A stretch of 11,083 bases of DNA from JBFXEO01 sp050180015 (GCA_050180015.1 JBFXEO010000088.1:1-11083); one strand, 5' to 3'; positions 1 through 6,429 are shown, counted from the stretch's first letter. A program made the numbers and translations. The notes: generated by a model not told the origin, from the letters alone.

Positions 1-24
1 CTTCCCGCAAAAATTAGTTCTCTA
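1..24 (-). pseudogene. Possible remainder of the kinase-like gene beyond an in-frame amber codon
   Basis: Read on the minus strand in the same frame as the kinase-like gene, the codons after TAG (24-22) give R-T-N-F-C-G-K before the window ends. This matches the spacing of the R-x-x-F-x-GK element that, as I remember the family, follows the D-x-x-R motif. Only seven codons are visible, so a true stop with chance downstream similarity is possible. A substitution changing a Leu, Trp or Tyr codon to TAG would explain it, as would a sequencing error. Confidence 0.3.
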
Positions 25-585
25 CGCTTCCCGCTGCCTGTCAATTTCCTGGACGTAGTGCTGCGCGGCCTTGGCGGTGAAATTGTTCATTTCCTGAACC
101 CTAAGCACACGCCACTCAAAAGGTGCCTCTATATGGATATGCAACGACCGGGGAATATCCCTGGTTATAGCAACTCCGCCTCTACCAAGTATAACCACAT
201 GACCTTTTGATGCCTCGGTACGGATTACGCCTTTAACGGTATTCTGAATTCTTCTGTCGCTTTTATAATATTTTGTTGACATCGATTGCAGAATATCATC
301 GGCAATTCCTTTCCGCTTTGCCTCAAATACATAATCGATATCTTCTCTGGGGAGGCCTAACTTTTCAGCGGCAATTTTTTGAATTTGCTCCTTTGCAAGC
401 CACCGCCAGGCATTTTCGTCCTTCCTCCTAAAGCTATCGTTTAGCTTTTGCACCAGCGCACAGGTAACCTGCGTTCCGGGGCATCCCATCTCCCGCGATA
501 CTGTAACCACAGGGCCAAGTTCGCGAACAGTATCGTTTACCTTTTTGTTCCTTTCAGATAAGTATCTAATCAGATCGAGTCCCAT
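22..585 (-). CDS. Cytidylate kinase-like family protein, apparently shortened at the C-terminus
   Basis: The 187-residue product resembles the P-loop cytidylate-kinase-like family of Bacteroidota. Near the N-terminus is the modified nucleotide-binding stretch VTVSREMGCPG. Further in are WRWLAKEQI, then KYYKSDRRIQNTV, then GHVVILGRGGVAITRDIP and a lid-like EAPFEWRVLRV segment. Family members are predicted to phosphorylate a nucleotide in the cytoplasm; the physiological substrate is not established. The reading frame opens further upstream with a TTG at 609, but the ATG at 585 (MGLDLIRYL) is the better start because it begins directly at family-like sequence. The protein stops at a TAG (24-22) right after DRQREA. 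From memory, homologues continue at this point through an F-x-GK motif and about 30 more residues. Here the same frame beyond the TAG reads RTNFCGK to the window edge, so the C-terminus looks interrupted. The family call is fairly sure; the truncation is inferred. Confidence 0.75.
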   Translation of the reverse strand: MGLDLIRYLSERNKKVNDTVRELGPVVTVSREMGCPGTQVTCALVQKLNDSFRRKDENAWRWLAKEQIQKIAAEKLGLPREDIDYVFEAKRKGIADDILQSMSTKYYKSDRRIQNTVKGVIRTEASKGHVVILGRGGVAITRDIPRSLHIHIEAPFEWRVLRVQEMNNFTAKAAQHYVQEIDRQREA

Positions 586-645
586 AATTACATTTATTTT
601 GATTGACAATATTCAACGAAAACAACCAGTAATCAATCCTATTCA

Positions 646-661
646 CCCATAAATTTATGGG
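646..661. promoter_or_regulatory. Perfect 16-bp palindrome upstream of the kinase-like gene
   Basis: CCCATAAATTTATGGG is identical to its reverse complement. It sits 60 bp before the ATG at 585, in the gap between the two leftward genes. The position suits an operator for a dimeric regulator of the kinase-like gene. There is no U-tract on either side, so it does not look like an intrinsic terminator. No regulator can be assigned. Confidence 0.35.
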
Positions 662-753
662 GAATTAATAGCAATGTCAACTTTTACGGTAAAAAACAGC
701 GTGACGACTAGAAGTTATTTAGCCTCTTTCTCCGGGCCATATCAAAGCTAGTT

Positions 754-816
754 GCTTTACAACGGGGTGCAAAACCTAGAGCGAACGATGAACTGTAAGC
801 TAGTGTTGCGTACCAT
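754..816 (-). other. attC-like imperfect dyad just after the orphan gene
   Basis: On the minus strand this begins six bases after the stop codon of the 823-1476 gene with ATGGTACGCAAC and ends with GTTGTAAAGC, about 54 bp from the first base to the G of GTTG. Between them the arms at 809-799 and 782-769 (GCAACACTAGC and GCTCTAGGTTTTGC) can pair over about ten base pairs, with one mismatch, one extrahelical G and a two-base bulge, leaving a 16-base loop. Integron attC sites have this general form: an R''-type end in AAC, an R'-type start in GTT, imperfect internal pairing with extrahelical bases, and a place immediately behind the gene. The outer R''/R' cores here deviate from RYYYAAC and GTTRRRY. 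No T-run follows, so it is not an obvious terminator. Confidence 0.3.
805..816 (+). repeat. Left copy of an imperfect inverted 12-mer flanking the orphan gene
   Basis: GTTGCGTACCAT reads toward the gene. Its partner at 1548-1559, read on the minus strand, is GTTGTGTGCCAT, giving 10 of 12 matches with both differences being transitions. In a cassette model this copy is the reverse complement of R''. Confidence 0.45.
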
Positions 817-822
817 TTTTAT

Positions 823-1476
823 TTAAAATTGTTTCCTGTTATTTTTCCATATAAGGCGGAGAAGCTTTTTTGTGTTTTTATCATTATAGCAGATGTTGTT
901 GTTGGCAAAAGTCAATTGTTCAACTTGTTTCTTAGTTAATCCAAACACATTGTTTATTTGCGAGAATGATTTCCTATCTGAGGCCAAGGCTATGTATTCA
1001 TTTAAATTTTTTTCTCTTAACTTTTCTATTTTCCCCGTCGCTTTACTGGCTTGTTTGTCTGTAGATTTTAGGAAACACGATATTTCTCTGCTCTCCCTAA
1101 TTTGTAATTTGTTTAAGGTTTCTTCTTCGTATTTAATTGGAACAAATTCGATCATATGTTTTATCCAACTCATTGATAAATCTTTAGGTAAATATCCTTC
1201 TCTCATATAGAATAATTCCTCTGTGATCAGGCCCAAGTGATCCCTGATCAGTATGAGATGCTCGTCTTTTCCTCTATTTTCAATCCTATACCTTTGCTGG
1301 TTTCTTAGTATATTTCTGTGATCATCTATACATTTTTGGACTGTAGAAAAGCGTATTTCTTTTTTTTGAAATTTAATACTTAGTAGGCCTATAGTTACTA
1401 CTATGAGGGTTATTATGCTAACGATCAAATCGCAAAAACCTGCAGGATCACAGTCGTACAATTCCTTTAGTGACAT
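823..1476 (-). CDS. Hypothetical single-pass membrane protein, AT-rich
   Basis: I do not recognise this 217-residue protein. After a short N-terminus with two Cys (C9, C15), residues about 16-35 form one strong hydrophobic helix (DLIVSIITLIVVTIGLLSI). A basic FQKKEIR follows, so most of the protein should lie in the cytoplasm. The rest is largely helical and charged: a His/Arg/Asp-rich stretch around residues 50-80, a Lys-rich segment around 140-160, and FSQINNVFGLTKKQVEQL around 171-188, vaguely helix-turn-helix-like. The tail is very rich in Asn and Lys. The start is the ATG at 1476, with no clear ribosome binding site. Its G+C is near 30% by eye against about 45% around it, which suggests acquisition. 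It is flanked by inverted 12-mers and an attC-like dyad. A defence or cassette-borne role is a guess from context only. Confidence 0.6.
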   Translation of the reverse strand: MSLKELYDCDPAGFCDLIVSIITLIVVTIGLLSIKFQKKEIRFSTVQKCIDDHRNILRNQQRYRIENRGKDEHLILIRDHLGLITEELFYMREGYLPKDLSMSWIKHMIEFVPIKYEEETLNKLQIRESREISCFLKSTDKQASKATGKIEKLREKNLNEYIALASDRKSFSQINNVFGLTKKQVEQLTFANNNICYNDKNTKKLLRLIWKNNRKQF

Positions 1477-1541
1477 AATTTTTAGCTTTAGGTGGATTAT
1501 TTAGTAGTCATTATGATTTTATGGTACCCCGGGCTGCGTTT

Positions 1542-1572
1542 GTTTATATGGCACACAACCAGTTAATATGGC
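1542..1572. repeat. Two direct 11-mers, GTTWATATGGC, 20 bp apart
   Basis: GTTTATATGGC (1542-1552) and GTTAATATGGC (1562-1572) differ at one base and are offset by exactly 20 bp, about two helical turns. They lie between the sensor kinase stop and the start of the AT-rich gene, so they could be a tandem protein-binding site. They could also be remnants of an array boundary. Confidence 0.35.
1548..1559 (-). repeat. Right copy of the imperfect inverted 12-mer
   Basis: On the minus strand it reads GTTGTGTGCCAT, pointing into the AT-rich gene, and pairs 10 of 12 with the complement of the 805-816 copy. Its GTTGTGT start resembles an integron R' core with one deviation. It lies 71 bp upstream of the ATG at 1476. 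It overlaps the first of the direct 11-mers. Confidence 0.45.
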
Positions 1573-1596
1573 GGAAAGAAGCCGTACAACAATTCC

Positions 1597-3318
1597 CTAA
1601 TTTAACTTGGCGGCAGGAAGCGTAAAAAAGAACTTGCTCCCCCGGTTGACCTGGCTTTCGGCCCATATTTTCCCGCCATTCATGTTGATGAACTCTTTAC
1701 ATATTATTAAACCTAATCCAGTACCCCGCTCATCACGGGTTCCTAACGTTGAGCTAATCTGATTCCCAAATAGGTTTCCCATCATCTCGGGCTGGATTCC
1801 AACACCGGAATCCTCCACGCAAAGGGTAATTTTGTCCTCTTTTAGCGTTGACCAAATACAAATTCTATCGCCTTCGTTGCAAAACTTGATTGAGTTCGAA
1901 ACAATGTTACGCAGCACAATCTCTATCATATCTTTATCGGCATTCACCGAGGTATTGTCGCTGAGCTTGGTCTCTATGGATATTCCTTTTTTTTTGGCAC
2001 TTTCCTGTAGCACGGCAATACGCGAGGTAACCATACTGTTCAAATCAAAATTTACCGGATTAACCTTAGTGCCGTGCATCTGGTTTTTTGCCCAGGTAAG
2101 TAAGTTTTCCAACAACGAAGTGGTATGGTTGACGTTTATTGAAAGTTCGGCAATAATCAACTTAAAGCTTTCCTCTGTGAAATACCCCTCCTTGGCAATA
2201 CTTAACATGTTAACAAGCGAAAAAAGCGGGCTTCGCAGATCGTGCGCTATGATAGAAAACATCTTATCCTTAATGGCATTCAACTCTCTGAGCTGATCGG
2301 CCTGCACGCTAATCTCCTCCTTCTGCCGCAATATCTCCGAGTTCTTTTCCTTGAGCAGCTCATTTGCTTTTCTCTTCTCGTTATAGGCATAAAAAATCAC
2401 CAGGGCAAATAATAACGATATAACAATTAACCCAATGTAAACTCTTTGCAGTAAATGCTGATGTTTAAGCTGTGCATCCCTAAGCTGCATTTCGGCATTT
2501 AACAGTGCAATTTGCGTCTGCTGCTCATGGGTAATCCGTTTAACCTCTTTAAGAGTGTTATCCTTTTGAATAAGCGCCTGGTTTGTTTGTACCAACCGTT
2601 TATTGGCCACTTCATTTTCTTCGGAGATTTGCTGAACAGCTCTCCCGGCACTATCGACCATTGCCTTTGCTTTTTGCTCTTTTTCACGGAGTTCCTCTGC
2701 CTGCATTTTCTGGGAAACCATAGAAAAAAGATTAAAGTAGTGGGAGGTTTTTGTTTGGTCACCAGTTTTTTCGTATAGCTTACTCAGGTTCAGGTAACAA
2801 TTCTTCAGCAACTTCTGATCCTTTATTTCCTGGGCAAGACCCTGAGCCTCGGTTAAACTTTTCTCGGCCAGGGCATAATCGTTTAGCTCAAGTTGCTCGC
2901 TGGACAGGTTAATCAGCGCCGATGCAATATCTGCCTTGCTATTTGCTCTTCGTGCTGTAGCCAGCGCTTCGGAAAAATACTCTGCTGCCACCTTATGGTT
3001 GCCCCTACAGGAATTTATCAATCCAAGATTTGTGCAAATAACTTTTACGCCATTTGAATTCCCTATTTTTCTTGCATTGGCTAAAGCGTTGGCAAAATTT
3101 GCCGTAGCATCGTCCAAATTATTCGAATCCCAGCTAAGGGTGGCAGCCCTGTTGAAGTAGTAAACAGCCTGATTAAAATCGCCCTTTTGTTCATACTCTA
3201 AAGCCAGGCTGGAAAGCTCCTTTACCTTTTGATTGGAGTCCTGTGAAAAAATATTGGAGTATGCCGATAAGAATATCGGTGGTAGTAGTAAAGCAAAACA
3301 AACCCGCCTACAGCGCAT
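1597..3318 (-). CDS. TPR-containing sensor histidine kinase (orphan)
   Basis: This 573-residue membrane kinase should autophosphorylate on His and pass the phosphate to an unidentified response regulator. Residues 1-26 form a signal peptide ending near SNIFSQ. Residues about 30-197 hold roughly four TPR-like helical hairpins, predicted periplasmic. A charged coiled coil runs to about 292 and a membrane helix spans about 293-313. A second short coiled coil precedes the HisKA H-box SIIAHDLRSP, with H359 as phosphoacceptor. The HATPase_c domain shows the N-box around N475, the G1 box DSGVGI (503-508) and the G2 box GTGLGL (532-537). The frame opens with a TTG at 3372, but the ATG at 3318 starts exactly at the signal peptide and is preferred. 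No receiver domain or regulator gene is present in the window. It is divergent from the copper ATPase unit, which by itself does not show copper sensing. Confidence 0.93.
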   Translation of the reverse strand: MRCRRVCFALLLPPIFLSAYSNIFSQDSNQKVKELSSLALEYEQKGDFNQAVYYFNRAATLSWDSNNLDDATANFANALANARKIGNSNGVKVICTNLGLINSCRGNHKVAAEYFSEALATARRANSKADIASALINLSSEQLELNDYALAEKSLTEAQGLAQEIKDQKLLKNCYLNLSKLYEKTGDQTKTSHYFNLFSMVSQKMQAEELREKEQKAKAMVDSAGRAVQQISEENEVANKRLVQTNQALIQKDNTLKEVKRITHEQQTQIALLNAEMQLRDAQLKHQHLLQRVYIGLIVISLLFALVIFYAYNEKRKANELLKEKNSEILRQKEEISVQADQLRELNAIKDKMFSIIAHDLRSPLFSLVNMLSIAKEGYFTEESFKLIIAELSINVNHTTSLLENLLTWAKNQMHGTKVNPVNFDLNSMVTSRIAVLQESAKKKGISIETKLSDNTSVNADKDMIEIVLRNIVSNSIKFCNEGDRICIWSTLKEDKITLCVEDSGVGIQPEMMGNLFGNQISSTLGTRDERGTGLGLIICKEFINMNGGKIWAESQVNRGSKFFFTLPAAKLN

Positions 3319-3401
3319 AACCCAGTTAAAGTTAAATTGTAACGAAATTAGTAAATTCTTTATTAATACCAACCAAGCAGGATGGTAAAAACGATTCGAA
3401 C

Positions 3402-3433
3402 TTTAAACATCACCAAGTATTTGAACACTTTTG
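3402..3433 (+). promoter_or_regulatory. Weak candidate promoter for the small ORF and copA
   Basis: TTTA (3402-3405) and CACTTTTG (3426-3433) are 20 bp apart and each differs by one base from the Bacteroidota -33 TTTG and -7 TAnnTTTG elements. Transcription would begin near 3440, about 30 nt before the ATG at 3471. Two mismatches in an AT-rich gap make this a modest call. Confidence 0.3.
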
Positions 3434-3438
3434 AAATA

Positions 3439-3448
3439 TTAACGTTAA
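3439..3448. promoter_or_regulatory. 10-bp palindrome at the likely copA-operon start site
   Basis: TTAACGTTAA is self-complementary and lies where transcription would begin if the promoter call at 3402-3433 is right. That is a natural place for an operator. A 10-bp palindrome of this composition can arise by chance. Confidence 0.25.
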
Positions 3449-3470
3449 CCCACCAAGAATTAGTAGTAGC

Positions 3471-3701
3471 ATGTACATAAAATGTATTGATATCAATTCA
3501 GGTTTTCGGCATATTTTGCTTTACATTGAGGAGGAATTGGAATTAACCGGGGGTACCAAATTGTTCCGTCATGTTTCCCTAAACTTTTTAGCTGACTGCA
3601 CCGAACTCGAAACCTCGATCCTGAATTCTTTTAACCTTTCCTCAGCGGCAAGCATCCAACATTACTTAAAGCTAATTAAACAAAATGCAAGTTACCCGTA
3701 A
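3471..3701 (+). CDS. Small hypothetical protein encoded ahead of copA
   Basis: This 76-residue ORF begins with ATG and ends in TAA 17 nt inside the ATPase gene, an overlap that favours co-transcription and translational coupling. I do not recognise the product. It has no signal peptide or membrane segment. It starts MYIKCIDI, then has an amphipathic stretch HILLYIEEELELTGG, then a strand-like LFRHVSLNFLADC and a C-terminal helix ending in KLIKQ. The strand-helix-strand order recalls a small metal-binding (HMA-like) or AraC-associated domain. However, there is no CxxC; the two Cys (C5, C43) are far apart. Without it, a 366-bp gap would separate the kinase and ATPase genes. It may be real or may be a leader ORF. 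Confidence 0.5.
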   Translation: MYIKCIDINSGFRHILLYIEEELELTGGTKLFRHVSLNFLADCTELETSILNSFNLSSAASIQHYLKLIKQNASYP

Positions 3702-5892
3702 AATTTATCCGGTTACAGGAATGTCCTGCGCCAGCTGTGCCATTAGTGTCGAAAGTATGGTTAAAAGTCAGCCGGGAGTTATAGATGCTGGCGTTAATTT
3801 CGCCAACAGTACGGTTTGGGTAAATTTCAACGCCAAGGAGGTATCCGAAATAACGCTCAGAGATGCGGTTCGGACTATAGGTTACGATTTAATTATTGAC
3901 GCAGACAACCTGCAGCAAACCATCGAAACTCAAAAATCGAATTACCAGCACCAGCTCCGGAGCAGAACAATTCTATCCGCCGCATTCTCAATTCCCCTTG
4001 TGGCCTTGGGGATGTTTTTCATGGATTGGCATTACTCTACATGGATATCGATGCTAATTGCAACACCTGTCGTATTTTGGTTCGGCCGAAGTTTTTTCAT
4101 CAACGCTTACAGGCAAACCGTACATTTCAGGGCCAACATGGATTCCCTGGTAGCCCTTAGCACATCCATTGCATATATTTTTAGCGTTTTCAACACCATT
4201 TACCCGGAATTTTGGACTCGTCGGGGTTTGCAAGCCCATGTTTACTTTGAATCTGCATCGGTAATAATTACTTTTATCCTTCTGGGCAAATGGCTGGAGG
4301 AGCGGGCGAAAGGAAAAACCTCATCATCAATAAAAAAATTGATGGGGCTTCAGCCCGACAAGGCATGGTTGGTACGAGAGAACAGAATAGTTGAAACTCC
4401 AATCAATCAAATTGTTCAGGGAGATACCCTGCTGATTAAGCCTGGCGCACGTATCCCCGTGGATGGAACTGTAGCCGATGGCAGCAGCTGGCTTGACGAA
4501 AGCACTATCACCGGCGAACCCCTACCCGTTGAGAAGAACCAAGGCAAAAAGGTTTGGGCCGGAACCCTAAACCAGCGCGGAAGCCTTAAAATTGTTGCCG
4601 AACAAATTGGATCCGAAACAATTCTCGGTAAAATCATCAGAACCGTTGATGAAGCCCAGAACAGCAAAGCTCCGGTTCAAAAACTAACCGACAGGATTGC
4701 CGGAGTATTCGTCCCCGCAGTTATGGCCATATCAATCTTAACCTTACTGCTTTGGACATTTTTAGGTGGCAACGAAGGCTTTTTCCGGGGGTTGCTTGCC
4801 ATGGTAACCGTACTTGCCGTTGCCTGTCCCTGCGCGCTGGGGCTTGCCACGCCAACCGCTATAATTGTTGGTGTAGGCAAAGCTGCCGAGTATAATATCC
4901 TTATCCGCGATGCCGAAAGTTTAGAGTTGGCCCATAGAATAAATCATGTGATATTTGATAAAACAGGCACTTTAACCAAAGGATTACCAGCCGTTCAGCA
5001 CATTCAGTGGTTTACTGACAGCATGGAGTACAGGCAAATATTAAAGCTGATTGAAGTAAAATCTGACCATCCGCTGGCCGATTCAATTGTAAGATACCTC
5101 AGCGACACGGAGTTAAGTCAACTCGAACCAACCGCCTATGAAAATAAAGCCGGACTCGGGGTAATGGCGGTTTTTAACACCAACAACTACTATGTAGGAA
5201 GTTACACCTACATGCGTTCCGGCGGTGTTGCGCTACCAGAATCGGCCATTGGCCAGGCAACCAAGCTTGAAATGGACGCCTGTAGTATTGTTTACTTTGC
5301 CAAAAACAACAACCTTATAGCGCTGATTGCCATTTCCGATGAAATAAAACCAACAACCAAACAGGCCATAAACGACCTAAAAAGTAAAAAAATAACCGTG
5401 GAAATGCTTACCGGAGACTCTGCTCTAACGGCCAGCGTTATAGCGCAAAACGTGGGTATAACCAATTTTGATGCACAAATTTTACCCTCTCAGAAAGCAG
5501 CAGTAGTAAAGCGGATAAAAGCATCAGGAAAAGTTGTTGCAATGGTAGGCGATGGCATAAACGATACGGAAGCGCTGGCGGTTGCCGACGTTAGCATAGC
5601 AATGGGCAAAGGTTCGGATATCGCCATGGATGTTGCCAAGGTAACAATTATCAACTCTGACTTAACAATGGTCTCAAAAACTATTGAAATATCGAAAAGA
5701 ACAATTACAACCATTCACCAGAACCTATTCTGGGCCTTTATCTACAACGTTATCGGGATTCCCATTGCAGCAGGAATTCTCTACCCATTCTTCGGGTTTA
5801 CCTTTGATCCCATGATTGCCGGTATTGCCATGGCAATGAGCTCTGTATCGGTAGTTGCAAACAGCCTGCGGCTTAAAAGAGTAAAACTATAG
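3685..5892 (+). CDS. copA: Cu(I)-exporting P1B-type ATPase
   Basis: The 735-residue product should pump Cu(I) out across the inner membrane using ATP. One N-terminal HMA domain carries GMSCASC (12-18). Eight membrane helices fit by eye near residues 95-112, 118-137, 152-172, 185-202, 338-360, 367-395, 680-702 and 706-728. The actuator loop has TGEP (276-279) and the transport site is CPC (381-383). The phosphorylation motif is DKTGT with D425, the nucleotide domain has the P1B hallmark HP (462-463), and TGD (576-578) and GDGIND (622-627) complete the hydrolysis machinery. YN (687-688) in helix 7 and MSS (718-720) in helix 8, together with CPC, are the residues known to specify Cu(I) rather than Zn. 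The hinge reads GDGINDTEAL instead of the commoner GDGINDSPAL; I recall similar variants in Bacteroidota. Length is normal for one-HMA members. The start ATG overlaps the end of the upstream 76-codon ORF. All catalytic residues are intact. Confidence 0.96.
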   Translation: MQVTRKIYPVTGMSCASCAISVESMVKSQPGVIDAGVNFANSTVWVNFNAKEVSEITLRDAVRTIGYDLIIDADNLQQTIETQKSNYQHQLRSRTILSAAFSIPLVALGMFFMDWHYSTWISMLIATPVVFWFGRSFFINAYRQTVHFRANMDSLVALSTSIAYIFSVFNTIYPEFWTRRGLQAHVYFESASVIITFILLGKWLEERAKGKTSSSIKKLMGLQPDKAWLVRENRIVETPINQIVQGDTLLIKPGARIPVDGTVADGSSWLDESTITGEPLPVEKNQGKKVWAGTLNQRGSLKIVAEQIGSETILGKIIRTVDEAQNSKAPVQKLTDRIAGVFVPAVMAISILTLLLWTFLGGNEGFFRGLLAMVTVLAVACPCALGLATPTAIIVGVGKAAEYNILIRDAESLELAHRINHVIFDKTGTLTKGLPAVQHIQWFTDSMEYRQILKLIEVKSDHPLADSIVRYLSDTELSQLEPTAYENKAGLGVMAVFNTNNYYVGSYTYMRSGGVALPESAIGQATKLEMDACSIVYFAKNNNLIALIAISDEIKPTTKQAINDLKSKKITVEMLTGDSALTASVIAQNVGITNFDAQILPSQKAAVVKRIKASGKVVAMVGDGINDTEALAVADVSIAMGKGSDIAMDVAKVTIINSDLTMVSKTIEISKRTITTIHQNLFWAFIYNVIGIPIAAGILYPFFGFTFDPMIAGIAMAMSSVSVVANSLRLKRVKL

Positions 5893-5901
5893 GAAAAATA
5901 T

Positions 5902-6429
5902 CTACTTGATGCAGTACGATTTAATTTTATTGCTGAAATTATCCATTATATACCGAAACCAGTAAGTATAATCCCCGGGGCTTGATTTAATTTGATGGTA
6001 AAGATTTTCCGGATTTTCCCATTTCCACTCCGAAACCTCGGTTGGGTTTGGACGGGGAATTCCATCAAAAAACCCACAGTAAACATGATCTATCTCGTTC
6101 TCAATTAATCCATGATCAAAATTTACCGTGTAGTGGAATGTAAATAAATGCGCCAAATTGCAGGAAATACCCATCTCGTAATCCAGCCGGTTATTTACGG
6201 CATCTTCCATCGAAAAATTTTGGGGTAAATGGCTACAGCAGGCATTTGTCCACAATCCCGGTGAATGGTATTTATCGCTGGCCCTACGATGAATCAGCAT
6301 TTCCCTTTGGGAATTAAATATGAATACCGAGAATGCCCGATGTAATAGCCCGTTAGCGTGAACATCCAACTTATCGGCAAAAGCAGTAACTACATCATCC
6401 TGATTTACCAATGCAATTAGATCGCCCAT
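5902..6429 (-). CDS. idi: Isopentenyl-diphosphate delta-isomerase, type I
   Basis: This 175-residue cytoplasmic Nudix-fold enzyme interconverts isopentenyl and dimethylallyl diphosphate in isoprenoid synthesis, using divalent metal. Features aligned by eye with the E. coli enzyme include metal-ligand His H24, H30 in LLHRAFSVF and H67 in TNACCSH. The catalytic Cys is C65. E85 lies in DYEMG, E110 and E112 in the ENE motif, and the active-site Trp is W157 in YTYWF. The length is normal (E. coli 182). The ATG at 6429 lies 5 bp after the pirin stop, so the two genes are very probably one transcript. The TAG stop is 9 bp from the end of the convergent copA gene. Both adjacent Cys (C64, C65) are present, but only the second aligns with the catalytic one. 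Confidence 0.93.
   Translation of the reverse strand: MGDLIALVNQDDVVTAFADKLDVHANGLLHRAFSVFIFNSQREMLIHRRASDKYHSPGLWTNACCSHLPQNFSMEDAVNNRLDYEMGISCNLAHLFTFHYTVNFDHGLIENEIDHVYCGFFDGIPRPNPTEVSEWKWENPENLYHQIKSSPGDYTYWFRYIMDNFSNKIKSYCIK

Noticed and set aside
586..609. TTG-initiated extension of the kinase-like protein (SIKINVI)
   Set aside because: The ATG at 585 begins at family-like sequence. The extra eight codons are AT-rich and add nothing recognisable.
769..809. Dyad behind the AT-rich gene as an intrinsic terminator
   Set aside because: The arms pair imperfectly with a 16-base loop, and the sequence after it on the minus strand (ACCCCGTTGTAAAGC) has no T-run.
893..1210. 105-codon rightward ORF overlapping the AT-rich gene
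   Set aside because: It lies wholly antisense to a longer ORF with an ATG, a clean membrane helix and a stop followed by a dyad. The product is Phe/Cys-rich with no recognisable order, as expected from the complement of an AT-rich helical gene.
823..1476. Toxin-antitoxin or restriction function for the AT-rich gene
   Set aside because: No partner gene, nuclease motif or known toxin signature is visible; only a membrane helix and a charged helical domain can be supported.
754..1559. The flanking 12-mers as IS or transposon terminal inverted repeats
   Set aside because: The enclosed protein has no transposase features and no target-site duplication is visible next to the repeats. An integron-like reading fits the gene-dyad spacing better.
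1832..2296. 154-codon rightward ORF and other antisense ORFs inside the sensor kinase
   Set aside because: They overlap conserved HisKA and HATPase motifs on the other strand. The Ser/Leu-rich products are typical of complement-strand reading.
3319..3372. TTG-initiated 18-residue extension of the sensor kinase
   Set aside because: It would place sequence before a clear signal peptide that begins at the ATG at 3318.
4416..4667. Leftward ORFs inside copA (4054-4239, 4416-4667, 4677-4880, 5490-5714)
   Set aside because: They are antisense to a fully conserved P-type ATPase with all motifs intact and have no recognisable products.
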